A stretch of DNA of 64,000 bases, taken from assembly GCF_030646615.1 (NCBI RefSeq), contig NZ_JAUSLG010000012.1:1-64000 (forward strand), given 5' to 3'. Positions 20,236 through 27,246 of the stretch are shown piece after piece. This DNA is from Phenylobacterium sp. (GTDB lineage: Bacteria; Pseudomonadota; Alphaproteobacteria; Caulobacterales; Caulobacteraceae). Under the pieces are notes generated by a model. It saw only the letters and a list, made by a program, of their open reading frames with translations. It did no database searches and was not told the DNA's origin. The translations under genes were made by a program, and so were the position numbers. Each line of letters starts with the position of its first letter. Position 1 is the stretch's first letter.

Positions 20236-20649
20236 ATGAAACCTGCCGCCCTCGCCGCCGCCCTGCTCGTCGCCGCCTTTGCGGGGCCCGCCCTCGCCGA
20301 GGAGGGACCTATCGCGACAGGCCGCGCGGACAGCCCGCCGCCTGTGACGGCGTCCGCGGCTCCGATCGGCCAAGCCCAGGAATCGGTCCTGCGGGCCGAA
20401 GCGCCCGGCGACTGGGCCAGGCGGGTTATGGCCGGCGAGCCCGCCCCTGAGGAGGTCGCACAGGCGCAGCAAGGGCGGTGCCCGACCCGCGTCGACAAGC
20501 GGCCCCACGGCGAAGTCTGGGGCAGCGTCGGCACGGGGGGCTATCGTGAGGTCGGCGGCGTCGTCACCCAGCCCATCGGCGACTGCGCCACTGTCACCAT
20601 CGGCATGAGCCGCAGCGAGGGTCGCTTCGCCGGACCCCGCTACCGATAG
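20236..20649 (+). CDS. Exported protein of unknown function (137 aa)
   Basis: ATG at 20236 begins MKPAALAAALLVAAFAGPALAEE, a textbook signal peptide with cleavage after ALA. The mature protein has a central Cys (QQGRCPTRVDKRPHGEVWGS) and a second one (PIGDCATVTIGMSRSEG). No family is recognised, though the C-terminal GEVWGSVGTGGYREVGG looks like a small beta structure. It lies 56 bp after ilvD and before an independent ArsR promoter. Confidence 0.72.
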   Translation: MKPAALAAALLVAAFAGPALAEEGPIATGRADSPPPVTASAAPIGQAQESVLRAEAPGDWARRVMAGEPAPEEVAQAQQGRCPTRVDKRPHGEVWGSVGTGGYREVGGVVTQPIGDCATVTIGMSRSEGRFAGPRYR

Positions 20650-20663
20650 ACGGCCCTGTCAGA

Positions 20664-20702
20664 TTGACTCAATCATAGCCATCGGGTTATGGGAAATCCC
20701 AT
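20664..20702 (+). promoter_or_regulatory. Promoter and palindromic operator of the ArsR operon
   Basis: TTGACT (20664-20669) and TTATGG (20687-20692) are spaced 17 bases, a plausible promoter. A 14-bp palindrome with arms ATGGGA and TCCCAT around AA (20689-20702) overlaps the -10 side. That placement fits autorepression by the ArsR protein encoded 22 bases downstream. GGTTATG recurs at 20711-20717. Confidence 0.5.
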
Positions 20703-20724
20703 CACCTGTTGGTTATGACTCCTG

Positions 20725-21048
20725 ATGTCCGGCGCTCCTGACCTGATCTTCCGGTCCCTGGCCGACCCCACCCGGCGGAGCCTGTTCGAGCGGCTGTGCC
20801 GGGAGGGCGAACTGACGGTCGGGACGCTGACGGCCCAGGCCGGCGTCTCCCAGCCCGCGGTCTCCAAGCATCTGGCCCAGCTCAAGCAAGCAGGCCTGGT
20901 GCAGAACCGCCAGGAGGGCCGTCAGACCCACTATCGCGCCGAACCCGGCGCCCTTGTTCCCTTGATCGACTGGACCACCCAGCAGACCGCTTTCTGGCGC
21001 GCGCGGTTCGACGCCCTTGAAGACCTGCTCGGCCGAATGGACCAGTGA
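20725..21048 (+). CDS. ArsR family winged-helix repressor
   Basis: A 107-residue winged-helix repressor: IFRSLADPTRRSLFERLCREG, then the recognition helix AQAGVSQPAVSKHLAQLKQAGL and a wing (QEGRQTHYRAEPG). No ELCVCDL metal box or cysteine cluster is present, so it is probably not a metal sensor. Members paired with SRPBCC genes are common; the pair often behaves as a small-molecule response unit. Start ATG at 20725 follows the palindromic promoter. Confidence 0.9.
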   Translation: MSGAPDLIFRSLADPTRRSLFERLCREGELTVGTLTAQAGVSQPAVSKHLAQLKQAGLVQNRQEGRQTHYRAEPGALVPLIDWTTQQTAFWRARFDALEDLLGRMDQ

Positions 21049-21079
21049 ACCGCCCCGCCGCCGCGTGGAAAGGACGCCC

Positions 21080-21493
21080 ATGAGCGACACCTCGCCTGAA
21101 ATGCGCTCCGTCGTGGTTGAGCGCGACCTCGCCCATCCCCCCGGCCGGATCTGGCGCGCCTTGACCCAGCCCCACCTGATGGCCGAATGGCTGATGCAGA
21201 CGGACTTCGAGCCCGTCCTCGGGCAGACCTTCAGCTTCAGCGCCGAGTGGGGCGCCTTGACCTGCCAGGTCACCGAGCTCGAGCCCGAGCGGCGGCTCGC
21301 CTACACCTGGGGCGATGGGGTCCTCGACACAGTCGTCACCTGGACCATCACGCCGACCCCGGCCGGCGCCCATCTGCGCATGGAGCAGACCGGTTTCCGT
21401 AAGGATCAGCCCCGCTACCTGATGGGCGCTACGGCGGGCTGGCCGCGCATGCTCGACGCTCTCGAACAGGTCCTGGCCAAGGAGCCCGACTGA
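21080..21493 (+). CDS. SRPBCC (AHSA1-like) protein
   Basis: A START-like ligand-binding fold of 137 residues: RDLAHPPGRIWRALTQPHLMAEWL at the start, FSAEWGALTCQVTELEPERRLAYTW in the sheet, and a C-terminal helix. The Hsp90-activator-like family includes many stand-alone proteins with unknown ligands. ATG at 21080 follows GGAAAGGA, 31 bases after arsR. The next gene starts on its stop codon, so the operon is tightly coupled. Confidence 0.9.
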   Translation: MSDTSPEMRSVVVERDLAHPPGRIWRALTQPHLMAEWLMQTDFEPVLGQTFSFSAEWGALTCQVTELEPERRLAYTWGDGVLDTVVTWTITPTPAGAHLRMEQTGFRKDQPRYLMGATAGWPRMLDALEQVLAKEPD

Positions 21494-21717
21494 TGAGCCC
21501 CAATGCCTGGGTGCGGAAAATCCACCGCTGGCTGTCGCTTACATTCACCCTGGCGGTGATCGCCAATCTGGGCGCCCTGGTCGCAGGTCTGCAGGTAGCC
21601 TGGATCGGCCTGCTGGCGCTGGTCCCGCTCATCCCGCTGCTGGGGACAGGGCTCTACATGTTCGTCCTGCCCTACCTGCAAGGCCGCGGGGCGGGCGGCG
21701 CGGTCGAAACCTCATGA
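21493..21717 (+). CDS. Small membrane protein (74 aa)
   Basis: Two hydrophobic segments are visible: SLTFTLAVIANLGALVAGL (residues 15-33) and a run from WIGLLALVPLIPLLGTGLYM (about 37-56). A basic N-terminus (WVRKIHRWLS) suggests it faces the cytoplasm. ATG starts on the last base of the SRPBCC stop codon, and its end overlaps the DUF1801 gene by 4 bases, so all four genes form one operon. The function is unknown; PepSY-type small membrane proteins begin similarly (KIHRWLS). Confidence 0.75.
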   Translation: MSPNAWVRKIHRWLSLTFTLAVIANLGALVAGLQVAWIGLLALVPLIPLLGTGLYMFVLPYLQGRGAGGAVETS

Positions 21718-22139
21718 CAGGCGAGCGGGCGGGCGGCGCCCCACGGCTCCTGTCGGGCGGCAATCCACAGATCCCCAAGGGCTATGGCGATGAACCCGTG
21801 CAGGCCTATATCGCCGCCCTGCCCGGCTGGAAGCGCGAAGCTGCGGCCAAGCTGGACGCCTTGATCGTCAAGACCGTGCCGCATGTGCATAAGGCGGTGA
21901 AGTGGAACTCGCCGCTCTATGGGCTCAAGGACCAGGGCTGGTTCCTCGGCCTCCATGTCTTCACCCGATACATCAAGCTCGCCTTCTTCCGCGGCGCCGA
22001 TCTCGATCCGCCACCGCCGGTCGCCTCGAAGGCCGGGGCCACGCGCTATCTGCACATCCACGTGGAGGAGGCGCCGGATGAGGCGCAGCTCGCCGACTGG
22101 ATCACCCAGGCCAGCCGGCTGCCCGGCGAGCGCATGTAA
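21714..22139 (+). CDS. DUF1801 family protein
   Basis: A 141-residue protein with the DUF1801 pattern: VQAYIAALPGWKREAAAKLDALI, VHKAVKWNSPLYGLKDQGWF and YIKLAFFRGADLDPPP. Family members are small cytoplasmic proteins of unknown function, often found in detoxification or DNA-repair neighbourhoods. It overlaps the small membrane protein by 4 bases and is the last gene of the ArsR operon. Confidence 0.88.
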   Translation: MTGERAGGAPRLLSGGNPQIPKGYGDEPVQAYIAALPGWKREAAAKLDALIVKTVPHVHKAVKWNSPLYGLKDQGWFLGLHVFTRYIKLAFFRGADLDPPPPVASKAGATRYLHIHVEEAPDEAQLADWITQASRLPGERM

Positions 22140-22205
22140 CCGCCCGGTGATTCCGTTGCGCGGCCCGACGCGCTAGGCTCATGGCCTGTCGCCGAAGGAG
22201 CCGCC

Positions 22206-22817
22206 ATGTCCCCCCGATCGATCCCCCGCCGCAGTCTGGTTCTTGGCGCCGGCCTGGTCATGGCCGCCCCGCAGATGGTCCTGGCCCAGGGCGCCAGGCC
22301 CCGGGTGACCATGGCCACCAGCCAGGGGGCCATCGTCATCGAGCTGGAGGACAGGAAGGCGCCCCTGACCAGCGCCAACTTCCTGCGCTATGTGGACGCC
22401 AAGGCCTATGACGGCGGCAGCTTCTTCCGCGCCGCCCGCAGCGACTGGGCGCCCACCGAGGGCACCATCGTCGCCCAGCCGCCGGCCACGGCCCGCCCCT
22501 TTCCGCCCATCCGCCACGAGAGCACGACCAAGACAGGCCTAAGCCACGTCCACGGGACCATCTCGCTCGGCCGATTCGCACCGGGGACGGCGACCAACAC
22601 CTTCTTCATCTGCCTGGGCGACCAGACCTTCCTCGACGCCCAGCCCGACCAGCCCGGCGACAATCTGGGCTATGCGGCCTTCGGCAAGGTGGTCTCGGGC
22701 CTGCCCACGGCGCAGAAGATCCTCGCCCTGCCCACCGGCGGAGAGACCAAGTTCGCCGACCAGAAGGACCAGTGGCTGAAGAAGCCCGTCATCATCGAGA
22801 CCATGCGCCGGGCCTGA
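22206..22817 (+). CDS. Exported cyclophilin-type peptidyl-prolyl isomerase
   Basis: The 203-residue protein has an N-terminus MSPRSIPRRSLVLGAGLVMA with a twin-arginine-like motif and an AQG end of signal near residue 31, so export to the periplasm is likely, possibly by Tat. The cyclophilin core follows: MATSQGAIVIELEDRKAPLTSANFLRYVD, GGSFFRAAR, HVHGTISLGRFAPGTATNTFFICLGD, and GYAAFGKVVSG. Several canonical active-site residues differ from human CypA, as is usual in bacterial periplasmic forms. AAGGAG lies 7 bases before the ATG. Confidence 0.9.
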   Translation: MSPRSIPRRSLVLGAGLVMAAPQMVLAQGARPRVTMATSQGAIVIELEDRKAPLTSANFLRYVDAKAYDGGSFFRAARSDWAPTEGTIVAQPPATARPFPPIRHESTTKTGLSHVHGTISLGRFAPGTATNTFFICLGDQTFLDAQPDQPGDNLGYAAFGKVVSGLPTAQKILALPTGGETKFADQKDQWLKKPVIIETMRRA

Positions 22818-22836
22818 GCTGCGCCGTCGCGCCGTC

Positions 22837-22854
22837 GGCGGGCGCAAGCCCGCC
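22837..22854 (+). terminator. Stem-loop with GNRA loop after the cyclophilin gene
   Basis: A perfect 7-bp GC stem (GGCGGGC at 22837-22843 and its complement at 22848-22854) closes a GCAA loop, 20 bases after the stop. It lacks a T-run, so it may be a stabilising hairpin rather than a true terminator. Confidence 0.5.
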
Positions 22855-22887
22855 CGGCAGGGCCGTCTATCAGATGTCGGAGGACGT

Positions 22888-22961
22888 TGGCTGGGGAACT
22901 AGGACTCGAACCTAGAATGACGGTACCAAAAACCGCTGTGTTACCATTACACCATTCCCCA
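22888..22961 (-). tRNA. tRNA-Gln (anticodon TTG)
   Basis: On the minus strand the sequence folds into a full cloverleaf: acceptor TGGGGAA, D arm GTGT/ACAC, anticodon stem GCGGT/ACCGT with loop TTTTGGT (anticodon TTG), and T arm CTAGG-TTCGAGT-CCTAG. The 3' CCA is encoded at 22888-22890. It reads CAA glutamine codons. Confidence 0.97.
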
Positions 22962-23090
22962 GCAGGAACGGCAGCGGGGCTTATCCCCCCGCGGCGAGGG
23001 CGTGGGAATAGCAAAAGCCGATTCCAGATGCAACGTCCGTGCAGTCGCTTGCCGGCCTGAAATCGCTCCTCTATAAGGCCGCCTCCAAGT

Positions 23091-23167
23091 CGGAGTGTGG
23101 CTCAGTCTGGTAGAGCACCGCGTTCGGGACGCGGGGGTCGCAGGTTCGAATCCTGCCACTCCGACCA
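23091..23167 (+). tRNA. tRNA-Pro (anticodon CGG)
   Basis: The cloverleaf is complete: acceptor CGGAGTG with CACTCCG, D stem GCTC/GAGC, anticodon stem CCGCG/CGCGG with loop TTCGGGA (anticodon CGG), T arm GCAGG-TTCGAAT-CCTGC and encoded CCA. It reads CCG proline codons. It points away from the tRNA-Gln gene. Confidence 0.97.
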
Positions 23168-23234
23168 TTCATTCCCCCGTCCAGACCGGGGCGAAGCTTC
23201 TCCCCCCTGAATCTTGTGAAAAGACCGACCGGCC

Positions 23235-23903
23235 TCAGGGGCGCGGATAGCGGGCGTCGAGGTGCTCGTAATAGATCGCCACCATCAGGCAGCCTTCCCG
23301 CAGCATGGCGTCGGCGTCGAGGTCCGGATCCTCCAGGACCATGAGCGAGTTGCTGGCCAGGGCGTCAGTGGACAGCCGGATGGCCGTGCGCAGTTCGTCT
23401 GCCGGGACGTGGGGATAACGGCCACGCTGGATGGCGAAGAGCTGATCGACGACGTCCCGGCGGGAGCGGTTGGCCACATCGCGCAGGGCCGGCAGGGCGC
23501 GCATCGACCTCGCGATCCAGGGGCCGCCCGGAAAGGCGCGGATGATCTCGGTGGCCCGCTTCTGGATTTCGAAGTTCTTGGCCACGGCCTCGTCGAGGTT
23601 TCGAGTCTCCAGCCCGCCGGCCTTGATCCACTCGACGATGGCGGCGTTGGACATGGAGGCCAGCAGTTCGGCCAGGGCGACCACCAGGGCGTACTTGTTG
23701 GGGAAGTAGCGATAGAGCGCGGCTGGGCTCACGCCGGCGCGCTCGGCCACCATATTGGTGGAGATCCGCTCCATCCCGACCTCTTCCAGCAGTTCGCCGG
23801 CCGCGGTCAGGATGCGGTCATAGGTCTCGCGCGAGCGCCGCTGCGCGGGCTGCGCCTTGGTCTCAACGTCCACCGGCGCCGCACGCCGTGTCACACCCTT
23901 CAA
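23235..23903 (-). CDS. TetR/AcrR family regulator of the ethanolamine/amidase locus
   Basis: The DNA-binding N-terminus is standard: RSRETYDRILTAAGELLEEVGMERIS, then MVAERAGVSPAALYRYFPNKYAL (residues 22-71). The ligand-binding C-terminus is helical with no known specificity. The gene lies 86 bp downstream of the MFS transporter on the same strand, so both are probably one transcript. That transcript diverges from the amidase-TonB-eutBC operon. By position it is the probable repressor of both directions, acting at the dyads around 25441-25743. Confidence 0.9.
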   Translation of the reverse strand: MKGVTRRAAPVDVETKAQPAQRRSRETYDRILTAAGELLEEVGMERISTNMVAERAGVSPAALYRYFPNKYALVVALAELLASMSNAAIVEWIKAGGLETRNLDEAVAKNFEIQKRATEIIRAFPGGPWIARSMRALPALRDVANRSRRDVVDQLFAIQRGRYPHVPADELRTAIRLSTDALASNSLMVLEDPDLDADAMLREGCLMVAIYYEHLDARYPRP

Positions 23904-23989
23904 GTCGCCTCCCTAGGCCGGCCCATGCTCGGATCCGCAGGTCTCCGGCATGGTGATACCGGCCAGGGGCGACAACCACCAGCCCCCGA

Positions 23990-25351
23990 CTAGCCGGCGC
24001 CGGGCTGCTGCAGGGCCAGGGCGTCCTTCACCGCCAGCGCCTGCTGAATCTCGGCGTGGCGCGCGGGGGTCAGGGTGTGTTTGAGGATCATCAGGGCGCA
24101 GCCTATCCCCAGGATCAGGGGCGACCAGACATAGAGCAGGCGCAGGCCGAGCAGGGCCTGATCGGGCTGGACCGCTGCGGTCGGGTCAAAGCCAAACGCC
24201 TGCAGGGCGATGAAGGTGACCCCAGGCGCCAGGGCCGAGCCCAGCTTGTTGGTGCCTGAAAACAGCGCCGACAGCAGGCCCGTGCGATCGACGCCGTCCT
24301 CCAGCCGATCCTCGTCGCCCGCATCCGCCATCATGGAGCGCAGCAGGAACGGCCCGGCCGAGAGGGTCAGGCCGGCGAGAAACAGGATCAAGGCGCCCAG
24401 GGCCACGACGCCGGCCGGCATGATGTCGATGACCGCCAGCGAGACGGCGTAGCCCGCGAAGGCCACGGCGGCGGCCCGATGCTTGCCGATCCTCGACGTC
24501 AGCCAGCCCCAGATCGGCGTGCCGCAGAGGGAGCCGATCATATTGGCGAACAGCAGCAGGGTGACGTCGGCCATGGCGAACTGCTTCACCGTCAGGAAGT
24601 AGAAGAAGAACAGCGCCCCGTTCATCCCTACGGCGGCGCCGATCAGCAGGTCTGTGGCCAGCAGGCGCCGGATCGTCGGCTTCAGCAGCAGCCGGATATA
24701 GGCCTGCGGCCCCACCCGGGGACGCCCCAGGACCGGCGGCGCCGGGGGCTCGCGGACCAGGGCCAGGGCCAGCAGGGCGCCCAGGGGCAGGGTCGCCAGG
24801 ATGAAGCCCGCCATGGCGTGGACCGCAAAGGCCGGATCATTGCGGGCGGCCGGCAGCAGGGCCGGGATGGCCAGCACGAGGATCACCCCCGACAGATTGG
24901 CCCCCTGCCACCAGGCGAAGATCTTGGAGCGCGTATTGTAGTCGGCGCTGAGCGCCGCGCCCCAGGACAACTGGGCCAGATAGCAGATCGAATAGCCCAG
25001 ATAGGTGGCGAGCAGCGCCGCCACCAGATAGGCGAAGCTCGCCCCCTCGGGCGGGATGAACAGGGCCCCGGCCGAGATGGTCAGGATCGGCGCCCCCAGG
25101 GCCAGCCACGGCCGAAACCGGCCCCAGCGGCTGCGCGTCCGGTCCATCAAGGCGCCGAGGATCGGATCGAGGCCGATGTCCAGCAGTCGGACCACCAGGA
25201 AGGCCAGGCCCACCGCCGCCAGGGGCAGGCCGACCTCCGTCGAATAGAAGGTCGGCAGATAGATCACCAGGGGCAGCCCCATCGCCGCCAGGGCGATGCT
25301 CGGTGATGCGAAGGCCGCCAGGCGGCCGGAACTCAGTGATGCGGGCGGCAT
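23990..25351 (-). CDS. GPH-type MFS sugar/solute:cation symporter
   Basis: A 12-helix MFS protein of 453 residues. The GPH-family signature is clear: RLLDIGLDPILGALMDRTRSRWGRFRPWL in the first cytoplasmic loop. Later helices keep the usual amphipathic pattern, and a second DRTG-like motif is present. ATG at 25351 with GAGGGG upstream is preferred to the longer frame from 25477, whose N-terminus is not membrane-like. Its divergent partner genes suggest it moves the substrate or product of the amidase/ethanolamine pathway across the inner membrane; the true solute is unknown. Confidence 0.85.
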   Translation of the reverse strand: MPPASLSSGRLAAFASPSIALAAMGLPLVIYLPTFYSTEVGLPLAAVGLAFLVVRLLDIGLDPILGALMDRTRSRWGRFRPWLALGAPILTISAGALFIPPEGASFAYLVAALLATYLGYSICYLAQLSWGAALSADYNTRSKIFAWWQGANLSGVILVLAIPALLPAARNDPAFAVHAMAGFILATLPLGALLALALVREPPAPPVLGRPRVGPQAYIRLLLKPTIRRLLATDLLIGAAVGMNGALFFFYFLTVKQFAMADVTLLLFANMIGSLCGTPIWGWLTSRIGKHRAAAVAFAGYAVSLAVIDIMPAGVVALGALILFLAGLTLSAGPFLLRSMMADAGDEDRLEDGVDRTGLLSALFSGTNKLGSALAPGVTFIALQAFGFDPTAAVQPDQALLGLRLLYVWSPLILGIGCALMILKHTLTPARHAEIQQALAVKDALALQQPGAG

Positions 25352-25431
25352 CGACCCCTCCCCCAAAAAGCGGCGCCGCGCCTGCCAATCAGGCGCCGCG
25401 CCTCGATCGCCCCGACAGATAATATCTTGGC

Positions 25432-25461
25432 TTGACAACTCGAATACACGATCATTATTCG
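25432..25461. promoter_or_regulatory. TTGACA box and 21-bp dyad, likely TetR operator
   Basis: TTGACA (25432-25437) faces the amidase. Adjacent is a dyad with arms CGAATA (25441-25446) and TATTCG (25456-25461) around 9 bases, overlapping where a -10 box would be. The site lies in the 437-bp gap between the transporter and the amidase, fitting a shared operator for the neighbouring TetR. Confidence 0.5.
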
Positions 25462-25657
25462 TATTGCTAGTGACCACTTACGTTTTGTGACCAGGCCCAG
25501 GGGGGCGGAATTAGGGGGCAAGCATGGACCTCAGATAGGCGCGTCCACGCCAAAATCCTTATGAATAAAGGCTCTATGTCGTTTCCGGCGGAGGCGTTCC
25601 GTTTGTCCCGAGGGAGAGCATCCTGGTGACAGCGGCGCGACGAGCTTTCTGAAAACT

Positions 25658-25743
25658 GCATAAAGTCAGCTTATGCGGCTCAGATGTCCGCATATGCGGG
25701 CCTATTATGGCTCAAGAATATGCATCCACAAATGATGATGCAT
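25658..25743. promoter_or_regulatory. Cluster of GCAT/ATGC palindromes upstream of the amidase gene
   Basis: Four dyads occur in 86 bp: GCATAA-7-TTATGC (25658-25676), a perfect CCGCATATGCGG (25688-25699) and two ATGCAT sites (25720-25725, 25738-25743) 18 bp apart. The region is markedly AT-richer than the genome. This looks like a multi-site regulator binding region or leader just before the GTG start at 25789. Confidence 0.5.
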
Positions 25744-25788
25744 TTTGTATCTGTATTATGTCCAGTTTTTGCTTACGGGAGACCCCAG

Positions 25789-27213
25789 GTGGACTTCGAT
25801 AATTTGGACGCCATGGCGTCCGCTGAGCTCGTCAAATCCGGAGAGGCCTCCCCCCGCGAACTGGTGGAGTCCGCCATTGCGCGTATCGAAGCGCGCAACC
25901 CCGCGCTCAACGCCGTGATCCACAAGCTCTATGACAAGGCCCTGGCGGCGGCCGACGATCCGGCGCTGGCCGACACCCCGCTTCGCGGCGTCCCGGCGCT
26001 GGTGAAAGACCTGGATGGCAGCACCGCCGGAGACCCCTGGTTCGGCGGCACGGTCTATCTGAAGAAGCTCGGCTGGCATGAGCCGGCCGATTCCCACGCG
26101 GTCGCCCAGATGCGGCGGGCGGGCCTGATCATCGTCGGCAAGACCGCCACGCCGGAGCTCGGCATGCAGGTCAATACGGTGAGCGACGCCCACGGCGTCA
26201 CCCGCAACCCGTGGAACACCGAGCACAGCGCCGGCGGCTCCAGCGGCGGCTCCGGCGCCGCAGTCGCCGCACGCATGGTCCCGGTCGCCCACGGGGGCGA
26301 CGGCGGCGGCTCGATCCGCATCCCCGCCGCCTTCAACGGCCTGTTCGGCCTCAAGCCGAGCCGGGGGCGGGTCTCGAATGCGCCTGCCGAGGCCGATCCC
26401 TGGGGCGGGCTGGTCTGCCGCCACGTCCTGACCCGCTCGGTGCGCGACAGCGCCCTGCTGCTGGACTGGCTGTCCCAGCCGGGACCGGGCGACCCCTATG
26501 CCGCGCCGAAGACCAGCCTGCCCTATCTGACCGAGGTCTCCGGCGAGGTCGCTGGGCTCAAGGTCGGTCTCCTGACCCACAACCCCCTGGGCGGTCCCGT
26601 CGATCCGGAATGCGCCCAGGCGGTTCTGACGGCCGGCGCCTTGCTGCAGACCGCCGGCTGTATCGTCGAGGACGCCCATCCCGCGGCCTATGGCGACATC
26701 GATCCGATGCTGATGGGCACGGTGATGACCGCCTGGATCGCCTATGAGCTCGAGGATCTGATCCGCCGCACCGGGGTCGAGCCCGGCCCCGGCGACCTCA
26801 TGGCGCCGGCCGCCGCCGCCCTGGCCGCCGGGCGCGCCATGCCCGCCACCGCCTATGTGGGGGCCATGGAGGCCATCCACGCCTGGTCGCGTCGGATGAA
26901 GGCCTGGTGGCGGGACTACGACATCCTGCTGACGCCGACCTCGCCGGTGCTGCCTCCGAACCTGGCCTCGCTGCAGGCGCCGCCCACCGACGATCCGAAC
27001 CGCAGCCTCAACGCCGTGGCCTACACCGTCCCCTTCAACATGACCGGCCAGCCTGCGGCCTCCATCCCCATGGGCTGGAGCGCCGCGGGCCTGCCGATCG
27101 GCGTCCAGGCCGTCGCCGACTTCGGTCGGGAGGACCTGCTGTTCCGCCTCGCCGGGACCCTCGAACAGGCTGCGCCCTGGGTCGAGCGGCGCCCGCCCAA
27201 CCTGTCCGCCTGA
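25789..27213 (+). CDS. Amidase-signature family hydrolase
   Basis: Amidase-signature enzymes hydrolyse amides through a Ser-cisSer-Lys triad. Here Lys73 lies in LVKDLDG, Ser151 in HSAGGSSGGSGAA and the nucleophile Ser175 in GDGGGSIRIPAAF. The GTG start at 25789 has ACGGGAGA about 7 bases upstream and gives 474 residues, the usual length; the longer frame from 25684 would begin with unrelated residues. The family includes FAAH, which cuts N-acylethanolamines. The enzyme is followed by a TonB receptor and eutBC, so a fatty-acyl or other ethanolamide substrate is an attractive inference. No signal peptide is visible. Confidence 0.93.
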   Translation: MDFDNLDAMASAELVKSGEASPRELVESAIARIEARNPALNAVIHKLYDKALAAADDPALADTPLRGVPALVKDLDGSTAGDPWFGGTVYLKKLGWHEPADSHAVAQMRRAGLIIVGKTATPELGMQVNTVSDAHGVTRNPWNTEHSAGGSSGGSGAAVAARMVPVAHGGDGGGSIRIPAAFNGLFGLKPSRGRVSNAPAEADPWGGLVCRHVLTRSVRDSALLLDWLSQPGPGDPYAAPKTSLPYLTEVSGEVAGLKVGLLTHNPLGGPVDPECAQAVLTAGALLQTAGCIVEDAHPAAYGDIDPMLMGTVMTAWIAYELEDLIRRTGVEPGPGDLMAPAAAALAAGRAMPATAYVGAMEAIHAWSRRMKAWWRDYDILLTPTSPVLPPNLASLQAPPTDDPNRSLNAVAYTVPFNMTGQPAASIPMGWSAAGLPIGVQAVADFGREDLLFRLAGTLEQAAPWVERRPPNLSA

Positions 27214-27246
27214 CCTCCTCCCCGCTCCAACCTTAAGGACCTGATC

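Noticed and set aside
25352-25788. A cobalamin riboswitch controlling eutBC
   Set aside because: I looked for B12-box-like and pseudoknot elements in the gaps before the amidase, TonB receptor and eutB. None was found; the gaps before TonB (33 bp) and eutB (74 bp) are too small.
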